From: Armatimonadaceae bacterium
GTDB taxonomy: Bacteria; Armatimonadota; Armatimonadia; Armatimonadales; Armatimonadaceae
Assembly (NCBI GenBank): GCA_030446525.1
Contig: JAUJNC010000006.1
Span: 1 to 54,281, forward strand
Direction: 5' to 3'
Length of the DNA: 54,281 nucleotides
Under the pieces are notes generated by a model, which did no database searches, was not told the origin of the DNA, and saw nothing but the letters and a program-made list of their open reading frames with translations. A program made the translations under genes and the position numbers. Shown here piece after piece: positions 18,565 to 26,787 of the stretch (position 1 is its first letter; each line of letters begins with the position of its first letter).

Positions 18565-19703
18565 CAGATACGGTGCAAAAAAAGATCACGGTGGCGTGTG
18601 TGCTGGGGACGCGGCCGGACGCGGTGAAGATGGCGCCCCTGGTGCGCGAGTTCGCCCGCTTCCCCGGTCAGGTGCGGCAGGTCGTCCTCTCGACCGGGCA
18701 GCACCGGGAGATGCTCGACCAGGTGCTGTCCGTGTTCGGCATCCGCCCCGACCACGACCTGAACCTCATGCGCGATCGGCAGACCCTCGAGGGCCTGACC
18801 GCGCGGGCGCTCCAGGCCCTGACCCCGGTCCTGGAGGCCGAGAAGCCGGACCTGGTCATCGCGCAGGGGGACACGACGACCACGTTCGTGGCGTCCCTGG
18901 CGGCGTTCTACGCCCGGGCGAAGTTCGGCCACGTCGAGGCCGGCCTGCGCACCGACGACAAGTGGGACCCGTTCCCCGAGGAGATGAACCGGCGGCTGAC
19001 CACGCGGCTCGCCGACCTGCACTTCGCCCCGACCCGCCTCGCCGCCGAGAACCTGCTGGCCGAAGGGGTGCCGGCCCCTGCGGTGCGGGTCACGGGCAAC
19101 ACCGTGGTGGACGCGCTGCGCTCGGTCGCCGGCCAGGCGTTCCGCTTCGACGACCCGGCCCTGGCGGCGGCACTGGCGCGGCCGGGCCGCCTGGTGCTGG
19201 TGACGACGCACCGGCGCGAGAACTGGGGCGAGCCGATGCGGGCCGTGTGCGACGCCATCCTGAAGCTCGTGGAGCGGTTCCCCGACGTCCATGTCGTGTT
19301 CCCCATGCACCGCAACCCGATCGTCCGCGAAACGGTCGAGCCGGCGCTGTCCGAACACGACCGCATCCTGCTCACCGAGCCCCAGGAGTACGTGCCGTTC
19401 GTCCACTTGATGAAGGCCTGTCATCTCGTGCTCACCGACTCCGGCGGGGCACAGGAGGAGGCGCCGGGCCTGGGCAAGCCGGTGCTGGTGCTGCGGCGCA
19501 CGACCGAGCGGCCCGAGGGGGTGCACGCGGGGACCGCGCGGCTGGTCGGGACCGACACCGAAACCGTGCTGGCCGAGGCGTCGCGCCTCTTGTCTGACGA
19601 ATCGGCCTACGCCCAGATGGCCAGAGCCGTCTCCCCGTACGGCGACGGCGACGCGGCCCGGCGCATCCGGGAGTGGGTTTTCGAGGCATTTCAACTGACC
19701 TAA
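18561..19703 (+). CDS. wecB: UDP-N-acetylglucosamine 2-epimerase (non-hydrolysing)
   Basis: This 380-residue enzyme interconverts UDP-GlcNAc and UDP-ManNAc. Motifs include GTRPDAVKMAPLVREF, STGQHREMLDQVLSVFGI, AQGDTTTTFVASL, GHVEAGLRTDDK, VTTHRRENWGEPM and TDSGGAQEEAPGLGKPVL, all in the family order. The start overlaps the preceding stop by four bases (ATGA). UDP-ManNAc is a precursor for capsule, teichoic-acid-like or enterobacterial-common-antigen-like glycans, consistent with the neighbouring WecA. Confidence 0.96.
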   Translation: MTDTVQKKITVACVLGTRPDAVKMAPLVREFARFPGQVRQVVLSTGQHREMLDQVLSVFGIRPDHDLNLMRDRQTLEGLTARALQALTPVLEAEKPDLVIAQGDTTTTFVASLAAFYARAKFGHVEAGLRTDDKWDPFPEEMNRRLTTRLADLHFAPTRLAAENLLAEGVPAPAVRVTGNTVVDALRSVAGQAFRFDDPALAAALARPGRLVLVTTHRRENWGEPMRAVCDAILKLVERFPDVHVVFPMHRNPIVRETVEPALSEHDRILLTEPQEYVPFVHLMKACHLVLTDSGGAQEEAPGLGKPVLVLRRTTERPEGVHAGTARLVGTDTETVLAEASRLLSDESAYAQMARAVSPYGDGDAARRIREWVFEAFQLT

Positions 19704-19715
19704 GGGCGGCACCGC

Positions 19716-20561
19716 TTGAACCTGATACAATCCCTCACCCTGGGCGTCGTCCAGGGGCTGACCGAATTCCTGCCCATCTCCTCCACCGCGCACCTCAAGA
19801 TCGTTCCCAGCCTCCTCCGCTGGCCTGACCCGGGGGCGGCGGCGACGGCCGTCATGCAGCTCGGCACCATGGCGGCCGTGGTCGTCTACTTTTGGAAGGA
19901 TCTGACGCGCATGGCGGGCGCTTTCCTCCGGTCGCTGCGCCCCGGCGCCGACCGGTCGGCGCCGGACGCGCGGCTGGGCTGGGCGGTCGTGGTGGGCACC
20001 ATCCCCGTCTCCCTCGCGGGCGTTTTGCTGGAAGACCAGATCGACACCGTGTTCCGGAGCAACTACGTCATCGGGGGCGCGCTGATCGGCATGGCGCTGC
20101 TTTTGTGGCTGGCCGAGGCGGTGGCGAAGCGCCGGAGGACGATCGAAGATGTGCGCCTGCGCGACGGCTGGCTGGTCGGTCTTGCCCAGGCCCTGGCTCT
20201 CGTGCCGGGCGCGTCCCGCTCCGGTTCGACGCTCACGGCCGCCCTGCTGATGGATTTCGACCGCGAGGCCGCCGCGCGCTTCTCGTTCCTGCTTTCCGTG
20301 CCGGCCGTCGTGCTCTCCGGCCTGTACAAGATGAAGGACGTCCTCGACCCCGTGCCCCCCGTCCCTGGCGCGCCGGCCGCGATGACATGGAACGTGCCGG
20401 ACCTCGTCGTCGCCACCCTCGTCTCCGCGATCGTCGGCTACGCCTCGATCGCCTTCCTGCTCCGCTACCTGCGCACGCACACCACCCTCATCTTCATCGT
20501 CTACCGCCTGCTGGTCGGCGCGCTGCTCCTTTACCTGGTGTCCGCCGGCTTTATCGCCTGA
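19716..20561 (+). CDS. uppP: Undecaprenyl-diphosphatase
   Basis: A 281-residue BacA/UppP membrane phosphatase that recycles undecaprenyl pyrophosphate. The two signature loops are LTEFLPISSTAHLKI and VPGASRSGSTLTAALLM, with seven to eight hydrophobic helices. The start is TTG 19716, 13 bp after wecB, with AAGGG nearby. In an operon with WecA it would supply carrier lipid for glycan assembly. Overproduction gives bacitracin resistance in other bacteria. Confidence 0.96.
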   Translation: MNLIQSLTLGVVQGLTEFLPISSTAHLKIVPSLLRWPDPGAAATAVMQLGTMAAVVVYFWKDLTRMAGAFLRSLRPGADRSAPDARLGWAVVVGTIPVSLAGVLLEDQIDTVFRSNYVIGGALIGMALLLWLAEAVAKRRRTIEDVRLRDGWLVGLAQALALVPGASRSGSTLTAALLMDFDREAAARFSFLLSVPAVVLSGLYKMKDVLDPVPPVPGAPAAMTWNVPDLVVATLVSAIVGYASIAFLLRYLRTHTTLIFIVYRLLVGALLLYLVSAGFIA

Positions 20562-20658
20562 GCACGCCCGCCCCGCGCTCCTGGCAGAGGCCGACTCCGG
20601 CTGCCAACGAATATCAGGGGGTGCTAAGGAAACCTGGGCGAAACGTCATAATACTGGG

Positions 20659-20664
20659 TATAAT
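20659..20664 (+). promoter_or_regulatory. Possible -10 box before the small ORF at 20700
   Basis: A perfect TATAAT sits about 36 bp before the ATG. No good TTGACA is present 17 bp upstream (CTGGGC), so the promoter would rely on the -10 and the preceding GGG. Confidence 0.5.
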
Positions 20665-20699
20665 GGGGAACCGTTGCAAACCCGGAGGATGACGCGCCG

Positions 20700-20969
20700 A
20701 TGGTTTTTGTTGTGGAGTCGGGACACGGAGACGTTATCGAGCGGATGTGGCGTCTGGTGGTCTGCGCGCGCCGCAACCAGGATCGACCCGAGATCTGGCG
20801 CCTGACGGAGGACATCCTGGACTCCGTCCACGCCTTTTACCGCCTGGGGCGCAAGGAAGCCGGCGTCGCCCCCTGCGAGACCGTGAGCCGCTTCCTGGAC
20901 ATACCCGTCGATCCCACGACGACGATGCCGCACCTGCTCTGCCACCCCAACGTGGTGTACCACCTGTAG
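20700..20969 (+). CDS. Small hypothetical protein
   Basis: An 89-residue product with GGAGG ten bases before the ATG. It begins MVFVVESGHGDVIERMWRLV and ends HLLCHPNVVYHL. It is soluble, with a helical middle (PEIWRLTEDILDSVHAFYRL) and two Cys that are not in a zinc pattern. I recognise no family. It stands alone between uppP and the HEAT gene, with its own -10 box. Confidence 0.65.
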   Translation: MVFVVESGHGDVIERMWRLVVCARRNQDRPEIWRLTEDILDSVHAFYRLGRKEAGVAPCETVSRFLDIPVDPTTTMPHLLCHPNVVYHL

Positions 20970-21040
20970 CGCCGCGCCCGGCCCGCCCTTTTAGCGCGGC
21001 ATCCCGCCAGGGCGATAGGATAAGCGGAGGCAACCTGACG

Positions 21041-21580
21041 ATGCGAAAAACGTTCGGCATGAACAAGCACCAGAAGGCGGTCTACAAACAGGGCGCGCGG
21101 CGCGCGGGCCGGGAGCAGATCGCCGAGCTTTTGCACAAGGCCCACAGCGGGGACGCCGACGAGCGGCGCGAGGCGGCCGAAAACCTGTGCCCGTGCCACG
21201 TCCGCAAGCGGATCGACCCGGTCTGGGAGGCGCTGTACCGGATGCTGGAAGACCCGGACGTGCGGGTCCGGCGCGCGGCCTGGCACACCCTCGAGGACGG
21301 CGGCACGCCCGACGACCCGGCGCTCGATCCGATCATCGAGCGGCAGCTGAAAAACGAGACCGACCGGCAGGTAAAGAATCTGATGCGCCAGATCCTCGGC
21401 CCCCGTCGGGACCGCGAGATGCACCGGATCAAAGCGCTGGGCTGGCCGAAGCCCAGGAGCCGCGGCAAGTGCGACTTTTGCGGCGAGAGCAACGTCTTCA
21501 TCGAGCGGGACCTGGAAACGGAGATCCCGTCGGGCGACCACTGCCGGCCCGCCTGGGTCTGCGAGCGCTGCGCCAAATAA
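21041..21580 (+). CDS. HEAT-repeat protein with C-terminal zinc knuckle
   Basis: The start is ATG 21041, ten bases after GGAGG, giving 179 residues. Residues ~30-120 are HEAT-like: SGDADERREAAENLCPCHVR, LYRMLEDPDVRVRRAAWHTL, then QVKNLMRQILG. The C-terminus carries GKCDFCGES and WVCERCAK, a CxxC...CxxC zinc site. HEAT repeats act as protein-binding scaffolds, and the zinc knuckle suggests protein or nucleic-acid contact. The exact function is unknown. Confidence 0.8.
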   Translation: MRKTFGMNKHQKAVYKQGARRAGREQIAELLHKAHSGDADERREAAENLCPCHVRKRIDPVWEALYRMLEDPDVRVRRAAWHTLEDGGTPDDPALDPIIERQLKNETDRQVKNLMRQILGPRRDREMHRIKALGWPKPRSRGKCDFCGESNVFIERDLETEIPSGDHCRPAWVCERCAK

Positions 21581-21594
21581 GCCGACAAACGGCG

Positions 21595-22575
21595 TCAGTG
21601 GCCCTCGGCGAACAGGGCCGGGACCCCGCCCGTGTGCCAGAAGACGACCGTGTCCGAGGGCGCGAAGCGGCCCGAGCGCGCCCAGTCGAGCAGGGCGGAC
21701 AGCGCCTTGCCACTATAAACCGGGTCGGTGAAGATGCCTTCGGCGCGGGCCAGGGTGCGGATCGCCGCCTCGCAGGCCGGCGTGGGCGCGGCGTAGAACG
21801 GACCCATCCAGTCCGTCGGGCACTCGATCTCGCCGGGCGACAGGCGCAGCCCCAGGCCCAGCCGCTCGGCCACGGCATCGGCGAGATGTGCCACGTCCGC
21901 GTTCCACGAGACCCCGTCCGGCTCCGCCACCCCGACGCCCAGCACCTTCGCCTCCAGACCCGCCAGCCGCACCCCCACCTCAAGCCCCGCCTGCGTCCCG
22001 CCGGACCCGGTCGGCACCACGACGTGCGTCGTCTCCGGGCACTGCTTCCCCAGCTCGCACGCCGCCCAGGCGTATCCCACCGCCCCGACCGCGTTCGAGC
22101 CGCCGATCGGGATGACGTAGGGCCTGCGGCCCGCCGCGCGCAGCTCGTCCGCCAGCGCCGGCATCAGGGCGGAGACGCTCGTGCCGGGCGGCGCCCAGTG
22201 CGGCGTTGCCCCGAGCCAGTCGTCGAGGATGAGGTTGCCGGTGCGTCTTTCCGGTTCGGGGCCGCGCAGGCACAGATGGCATGCCATGCCGTGCATCGCC
22301 GCCACGGCCGCGGTCAGCCGGCAGTGATTGCTTTGCGCCGCCCCCGCCGTGACGAGGGTGTCGCACCCCTGCGCCCGGGCGTCGGCGAGCAGCCACTCGA
22401 GCTTGCGCAGCTTGTTACCGCCCAGCGCCACGCCGTTCAGATCGTCGCGCTTGATCAGCAGGCGGGGGGCGACCCCTTCGCCGCCCAGAAGATCGCGCAG
22501 GCGCGGCAGCTCGTGCAGCGGGGTCGGGCGGACTCCCAGCGGCGCGCGGGGCAGGCGCGCGAACGGGTCAGACAC
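21595..22575 (-). CDS. dcyD: D-cysteine desulfhydrase / ACC deaminase family PLP enzyme
   Basis: A 326-residue fold-type II PLP enzyme. The PLP lysine is in LGGNKLRKLEWLL, the substrate-binding TAGAAQSNHCRLTA follows, and PTGSGGTQAGLEVG binds the phosphate. TDPVYSGKALSALLDW is also conserved in the family. D-cysteine desulfhydrase (pyruvate, H2S and ammonia from D-cysteine) is more likely than ACC deaminase, but the two cannot be separated by eye. The start overlaps the stop of the upstream MBL-fold gene by eight bases, so the two form an operon. Confidence 0.85.
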   Translation of the reverse strand: MSDPFARLPRAPLGVRPTPLHELPRLRDLLGGEGVAPRLLIKRDDLNGVALGGNKLRKLEWLLADARAQGCDTLVTAGAAQSNHCRLTAAVAAMHGMACHLCLRGPEPERRTGNLILDDWLGATPHWAPPGTSVSALMPALADELRAAGRRPYVIPIGGSNAVGAVGYAWAACELGKQCPETTHVVVPTGSGGTQAGLEVGVRLAGLEAKVLGVGVAEPDGVSWNADVAHLADAVAERLGLGLRLSPGEIECPTDWMGPFYAAPTPACEAAIRTLARAEGIFTDPVYSGKALSALLDWARSGRFAPSDTVVFWHTGGVPALFAEGH

Positions 22576-23386
22576 GCACCACCATCCCGTCGAAGGCCAC
22601 CTCGATGCCGTGCGGCAGGAACGCCAGCACCAGCTCTTCGTGCAGCAGGCCGCCGTTGTGCGAGAAATGCGTCGCGATGACGCGCGTCCCGTCCGTTATG
22701 GCGCCGCGCCGGCGCAGTTCCTCGGTCATCTGCACGACCCCGCCCACGCCCATGTGCCCCCGATTGCCGGACGCCTGCCCCCCGTACGTGCAGTCCAGGA
22801 GCGCGAGATCGAGCGTCGGGCCCTGGGCGAGCGCATCCAGGGTGGCGGGCGGGTACAGGCCGGAATCGTGGCCGTAGAACACCGTCTTGCCGCCGCGCGT
22901 GATGCGCAGCAGCAGCGCGCCCGGCGCGTGGTCGGCGGGCAGGGGCAGCACCTCGTCGCCGGCGGGTGTGGTGACCGGGACGAGCGGCGCGAGCGGGCGC
23001 AGGTCGAGGTTGCGTTTCGCCGGGTCGGGGAAAGCGGCTTGCAGCATCGCCATGACCTCGTCGTTACCGTAAACGGCGATGGGTTCGGCGGGCGGGGTGG
23101 CCGTGAACGGCTTCGACGCCCACTGGATCTCGGTCGCCACGATGTGGTCGGAATGCTGGTGCGTGAACAGCAGCGTCCGGACCTTCGCCAGGCTGCGCCC
23201 CGTCCGCTGCATTTGGAGCACGGTGTCGGCGTTGTGGTCGATCTTGAGGTCTTCGTCGATGAGCGCGCCGGACCGGGAGCGCAGGTTCGCCCCGCCGCGC
23301 CGCCGGGCCCCCTCGCAGTGGGGACAGACGCAGTAGGGGGCGGGCCAGCCTTCGGCAGCGGCCGTGCCGAGTAAAAGCAGTTCCAT
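22568..23386 (-). CDS. MBL-fold hydrolase, PhnP/RNase Z-like
   Basis: The product is 272 residues. The metal-binding motif is FTHQHSDHIVATEI, with later ligands in YGHDSGLYPP (Asp) and ATHFSHNGG (His). An N-terminal CVCPHCEGARRRGG holds CxxC, as in PhnP-type phosphodiesterases that bind an extra zinc. It probably cleaves a cyclic or linear phosphodiester. A minus-strand TATAAT (23393-23398) ends only six bases before the ATG, so the transcript may be leaderless. Confidence 0.85.
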   Translation of the reverse strand: MELLLLGTAAAEGWPAPYCVCPHCEGARRRGGANLRSRSGALIDEDLKIDHNADTVLQMQRTGRSLAKVRTLLFTHQHSDHIVATEIQWASKPFTATPPAEPIAVYGNDEVMAMLQAAFPDPAKRNLDLRPLAPLVPVTTPAGDEVLPLPADHAPGALLLRITRGGKTVFYGHDSGLYPPATLDALAQGPTLDLALLDCTYGGQASGNRGHMGVGGVVQMTEELRRRGAITDGTRVIATHFSHNGGLLHEELVLAFLPHGIEVAFDGMVVRV

Positions 23387-23392
23387 GCGTCT

Positions 23393-23435
23393 ATTATAGC
23401 AGGGATGTCAACCTCGCCCGGCGAATAGATTCGCC
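23393..23435 (-). promoter_or_regulatory. -10 box and 16-bp operator-like palindrome before the MBL gene
   Basis: The -10 TATAAT (minus strand, 23393-23398) is followed by only six bases before the ATG at 23386. A perfect palindrome GGCGAATAGATTCGCC (23420-23435) lies upstream, where the -35 would be. It could bind a dimeric regulator of this gene or of the pterin dehydratase on the other strand. Confidence 0.5.
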
Positions 23436-23488
23436 GTTCCGGGTCGTTGGCGGCCCGGCATCCAACACCCCAACAGGAGGAACCCACC

Positions 23489-23778
23489 ATGCCGAAGATC
23501 CAGGCTGGGCGAGGCGGAGATTCAAGGGCGGCTCGGCGATGTGCCCGGCTGGCAGGTCGCGGGCGACGCGCTCACCCAAGACGTTCCCCTTCGCCAGCTT
23601 CATCAGCATGCAGTTCGTCAACCGGCTCGCCCAGGCCGCCGAGGACGCCCAGCACCACCCGGACATAGACATCCGCTACAGCAAGGTCACGATCTCCCTG
23701 TCCACACACGACGCGGGCGGCATCACCGAAAAGGATTTCGCGATGGCGCAGGAGGCCGACGCCGTCGCCGAACGCTGA
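23489..23778 (+). CDS. phhB: 4a-hydroxytetrahydrobiopterin dehydratase (two frameshifts)
   Basis: Pterin-4a-carbinolamine dehydratase recycles the pterin cofactor of aromatic hydroxylases. Corrected sequence: LGEAEIQGRL, LGDVPGWQVAGDALT, FPFASFISMQFVNRLAQAAE, then DAQHHPDIDIRYSKVTISL and THDAGGITEKDFAMA. The HHPD and the THDAGG motifs form the active site. The length of about 96 residues is normal. Indels lie near 23503 (CAGCTG read as CAGGCTG) and 23580. The start is ATG 23489 with AGGAGG upstream. No aromatic hydroxylase is visible in the window. Confidence 0.88.
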
Positions 23779-23784
23779 CGTTGG

Positions 23785-23814
23785 TTGCACAGACATCCGT
23801 AAATCGGCTATAAT
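23785..23814 (+). promoter_or_regulatory. Promoter of the sucC-DUF4177-sucD operon
   Basis: TTGCAC (23785-23790), an 18-bp spacer and a perfect TATAAT (23809-23814). The transcript would start about 30 bp before sucC. Confidence 0.8.
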
Positions 23815-23851
23815 GGGCCGGCCCTGTGGGGGCCGACAAGGTGAACTCCGA

Positions 23852-24989
23852 ATGAAGATGCAGAATACCAGGGCAAGGAACTGCTCTCGAAGTACGGCGT
23901 GCCCGTGCCGAAGGGGCAGGTCTGCGAGACGCCCGAACAGGTGGCGCAGGCGGCCGGGGCTGGGCGGCACGGCCGTCGCGCAGGTGCTGGCCGGCGGGCG
24001 CGGCAAGGCGGGCGGGGGTCAAGGTGGTTGGGTCCGCGGACGAGGCGGCGGCGTTCGCCCGCTCGATCCTGGGCAAGGGGCGTACTTCGAGCAGGCCAAG
24101 AGCAACCTGCGCATCCACCGGGTGCTGGTCGAGGTGCTGCCGATCGCCAAGGAGTACTACATCGGCATCACCACCGATCGGACGACCCAGCGCAACGTTT
24201 TTATCGTCTCCTCGCAGGGCGGGATGGACATCGAGGAGGTCGCGCACACCCACCCATCGGCCATCAGACCCGTCGACCGTTCCTGGGCGTTCGCGACTTC
24301 CAGATCCGGCAGATGGCCAAGGACGGCGGCATCCCCACCGACGAGATCGGGCGACTCGCGCCGTTCCTCCAGGCCTGTACACGGCGTACGCGGAGAACGG
24401 ACGCGTCGCTCGCCGAGATCAACCCCCTCGTGGTGACGAGCGAGGATTTCATTGCGGGCGACGCCAAGATCAACATCGACGACAGCGCCCTGTTCCGCCA
24501 CCCCGATCTGGCTGGAGTTCGCGGAAACCTCGGAGGAGACGGACGACTTCGAGAAGAGGCCCGGCGGCGGGGCATCAACAGGAAATTACGTCCACCTCGA
24601 CGGCAACGTCAGCATCATCGGCAACGGCGCCGACTGGTGATGGCTGATGGACGAGGTCAAGCGCGCCGGTGGCGCGCCCGCCGACTTCCTGGACATCGGC
24701 GGCGGCGCCAGGCGGACCCTGGTCCACGCCAGCCTCCTCGAGGTCTGCTGTCGGACCCGAAGGTGGGGGGCGTGCTGATCGGCATCCTGCGGCGGCATCA
24801 CGCGCGGGGATGAGGTGGCCCGGGGGATCATCGAGGGCACGCGCGAAACTCTATCCGGGTGCCGCTCGTGGTGCGGCTGGCCGGCACCAACGCCGAGCAG
24901 GGCTGGCCCTGCTCCAGGACGAAGCTGATCCCCGCCGCGACCATGCAGGAGGCCGCGCAGAAGATCGTTCACTGGTCGGCGCGGCCTGA
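23852..24989 (+). CDS. sucC: Succinyl-CoA synthetase, beta subunit (many frameshifts)
   Basis: Forms the ADP/GDP-binding beta subunit that, with SucD, makes succinate and ATP/GTP from succinyl-CoA. Fragments in several frames align in order: [87 protein letters not shown] (after correction), then [20 protein letters not shown] and [14 protein letters not shown]. At least ten single-base indels are needed, far more than elsewhere in the window. Because the partner sucD is intact and the gene has a good promoter, I read this as sequence error. Corrected length is about 380 residues, normal for SucC. Confidence 0.85.
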
Positions 24990-25017
24990 CCCGCCGCCCG
25001 CAGAAGGAGGCTGACAG

Positions 25018-25212
25018 ATGGCGACATTCGAATACAAGATCGTGACAAGCTCGGACGCGGACGAGGACGACGAGACGCTGCTGAACGACCTGGGCGGCGA
25101 GGGCTGGGAGGCGGTGTCGGTCCACGTGTCCCAGGTGGAGACCTACGCGGAGTCGGGCGAGTCCGAGGGCGACAGTTCGTGGAAGTGGACGAGGTCGCCA
25201 CCTACTACCTGA
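25018..25212 (+). CDS. Small DUF4177-like protein between sucC and sucD
   Basis: ATG 25018, behind GGAGG, starts [20 protein letters not shown], then [19 protein letters not shown], the DUF4177 pattern (edge strand, then L..LG.EGWE.V.V). As written it stops at 25212, but the family ends with a strand like ATYYLKRE, which occurs here in the frame of sucD (25197-25226). A one-base indel near 25170 would therefore restore the C-terminus and place its end at the sucD start. The function of DUF4177 is unknown. Placement inside a TCA-cycle operon is unusual. Confidence 0.7.
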   Translation: MATFEYKIVTSSDADEDDETLLNDLGGEGWEAVSVHVSQVETYAESGESEGDSSWKWTRSPPTT

Positions 25213-25226
25213 AGCGCGAAGGCCGC

Positions 25227-26105
25227 ATGAGCATCCTGATCGACGAGAACACGCGCGTCGTGGTGTCCGGCATCACCGGGCGCGAGGGGTCGTTCCACAC
25301 CGGGCAGATGATGGACTACGGCACCAAGGTCGTCGCCGGCGTCAAGCCGGGCGCGGGCGGCCAGACGACCGAGCGCGGCGTGCCGGTCTTCGACACGGTC
25401 GCCGAGGCGGTGGAAGAGACCGGCGCGAACGCGCACTTCGTCATCGTGGGCGAACGCCCGGCCCCCGACGTGATGATCGAGGGCGCGAGCGCCGGTGTGG
25501 ACCTGATCGTCTGCGTCACCGAGTTCATCCCGATCCAGGACATGATCGGGGTGGTCCGCTACGTCAAGTCGACGGGCAAAACGCGGCTCATCGGCCCCAA
25601 CTGTCCGGGCCTGCTGTCCGCGGGCAAATCGAAGATCGGGTTCATGCCGGCCCCGAGCTTCACGCCGGGCCCGGTCGGCTTCGTGTCGCGCTCGGGCACA
25701 CTGACGTACGAGATCGTGGACTCGCTCACCCGCGCCGGGCTGGGCCAGACGACCGGCGTGGGCATCGGCGGCGACCCGATCCTGGGCATGACGTTCGTCG
25801 ACGTCCTCCCGCTGTTCGAGGCGGACCCCGACACCAAGGTCGTCGTGCTGGTCGGCGAGATCGGCGGCTCCGACGAGGAGGTCGCCGCCGAGTACATCAA
25901 GACCATGACCAAACCGGTCGTCGGCTTCATCGGCGGCCGCAGCGCGCCGCCGGGCAAGCGCATGGGCCACGCCGGCGCCATCGTCTCCGGCACCTCCGGT
26001 TCCGCCCAAAGTAAGGTCGAGGCACTGCAGGCCGCCGGCGTCCCCGTCGCCGACACCACCGCCGACATTCCCGGTCTCGTGGGGCAGGCGCTGGCGAAAA
26101 TGTGA
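25227..26105 (+). CDS. sucD: Succinyl-CoA synthetase, alpha subunit
   Basis: A 292-residue CoA-binding subunit with [19 protein letters not shown] (CoA-binding loop), [36 protein letters not shown] and the phosphohistidine segment [15 protein letters not shown]. It is complete and of normal length. The start is ATG 25227 ([15 protein letters not shown]); the longer upstream open frame belongs to the DUF4177 tail. It is co-transcribed with sucC from the promoter at 23785. Confidence 0.97.
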   Translation: MSILIDENTRVVVSGITGREGSFHTGQMMDYGTKVVAGVKPGAGGQTTERGVPVFDTVAEAVEETGANAHFVIVGERPAPDVMIEGASAGVDLIVCVTEFIPIQDMIGVVRYVKSTGKTRLIGPNCPGLLSAGKSKIGFMPAPSFTPGPVGFVSRSGTLTYEIVDSLTRAGLGQTTGVGIGGDPILGMTFVDVLPLFEADPDTKVVVLVGEIGGSDEEVAAEYIKTMTKPVVGFIGGRSAPPGKRMGHAGAIVSGTSGSAQSKVEALQAAGVPVADTTADIPGLVGQALAKM

Positions 26106-26138
26106 GGTATCCCAACGGATAGATCAAAGGCACGAACG

Positions 26139-26768
26139 ATGATACAAGAGATCGGGACCACGCAGCAGGACGTTGCGCCCCCCCCCGCGCGGATGACTTT
26201 CGAAGAGTTCTTGGCGTGGGCGGATGAGGACACGTTCGCGGAGTGGGTGGACGGGGAGGTCACTTTCTTGACGACATCGAACGAGCATCAGATCCTCCTA
26301 AAGTTCCTCGTCTTGCTCCTCGATCAGTTTGTTTCGGCGCATGATCTTGGCCTGGTCCTGTTCGCGCCGTTCCTGATGAAGACGGGACCAGATCTGCCAG
26401 GCCGCGAGCCGGATATCTTGTTTATCACGAAGGAAAACCTGTCCCGCCTCAGGGAGAACTACCTGGATGGTCCCGCCGATCTGGCCGTGGAGATTGTCAG
26501 CCCGGAGAGCCGCGGGTGCGACCGGGAAACTAAGTTCCGCGAATACGCCCGGGGCGGCGTGCGGGAATACTGGCTGATTGATCCGCCGCGCAAGCAAGCC
26601 GAGTTCTACCAGCGGAGCGCGGAGGGAGTCTACGAACCGCTGCCCGTCGGCGCGGATGGCATCATTCGTAGCGTGGTCCTCCCCGGCTTCTGGCTCGATG
26701 TCGAATGGCTCTGGCAGCGACCGCTTCCAAGCCTGCAGAGCGTACTGCAGCGGTGGGAGCCAGGGTAG
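26139..26768 (+). CDS. Uma2 family protein (PD-(D/E)XK-like, DUF820)
   Basis: A 209-residue product with the family pattern [20 protein letters not shown] near the start, [32 protein letters not shown] and [20 protein letters not shown]. The Asp, Glu and Lys in PDI, EIVS and ETK form a restriction-endonuclease-like active site. Uma2 proteins are abundant in cyanobacteria, Chloroflexota and Armatimonadota, and their role is unproven. A second copy lies at 44943. The gene is convergent with the glycoside hydrolase that follows. Confidence 0.88.
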   Translation: MIQEIGTTQQDVAPPPARMTFEEFLAWADEDTFAEWVDGEVTFLTTSNEHQILLKFLVLLLDQFVSAHDLGLVLFAPFLMKTGPDLPGREPDILFITKENLSRLRENYLDGPADLAVEIVSPESRGCDRETKFREYARGGVREYWLIDPPRKQAEFYQRSAEGVYEPLPVGADGIIRSVVLPGFWLDVEWLWQRPLPSLQSVLQRWEPG

Positions 26769-26787
26769 CAAAGCTGGCCCGACGGCG

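Noticed and set aside
18531..20480. 649-codon minus-strand frame opposite wecB and uppP
   Set aside because: Shadow of two well-recognised plus-strand genes. His/Gln/Arg-rich with no domain.
23404..23409. TTGACA as the -35 box for the MBL-fold gene
   Set aside because: It is only seven bases from the TATAAT, too close for a sigma-70 promoter.
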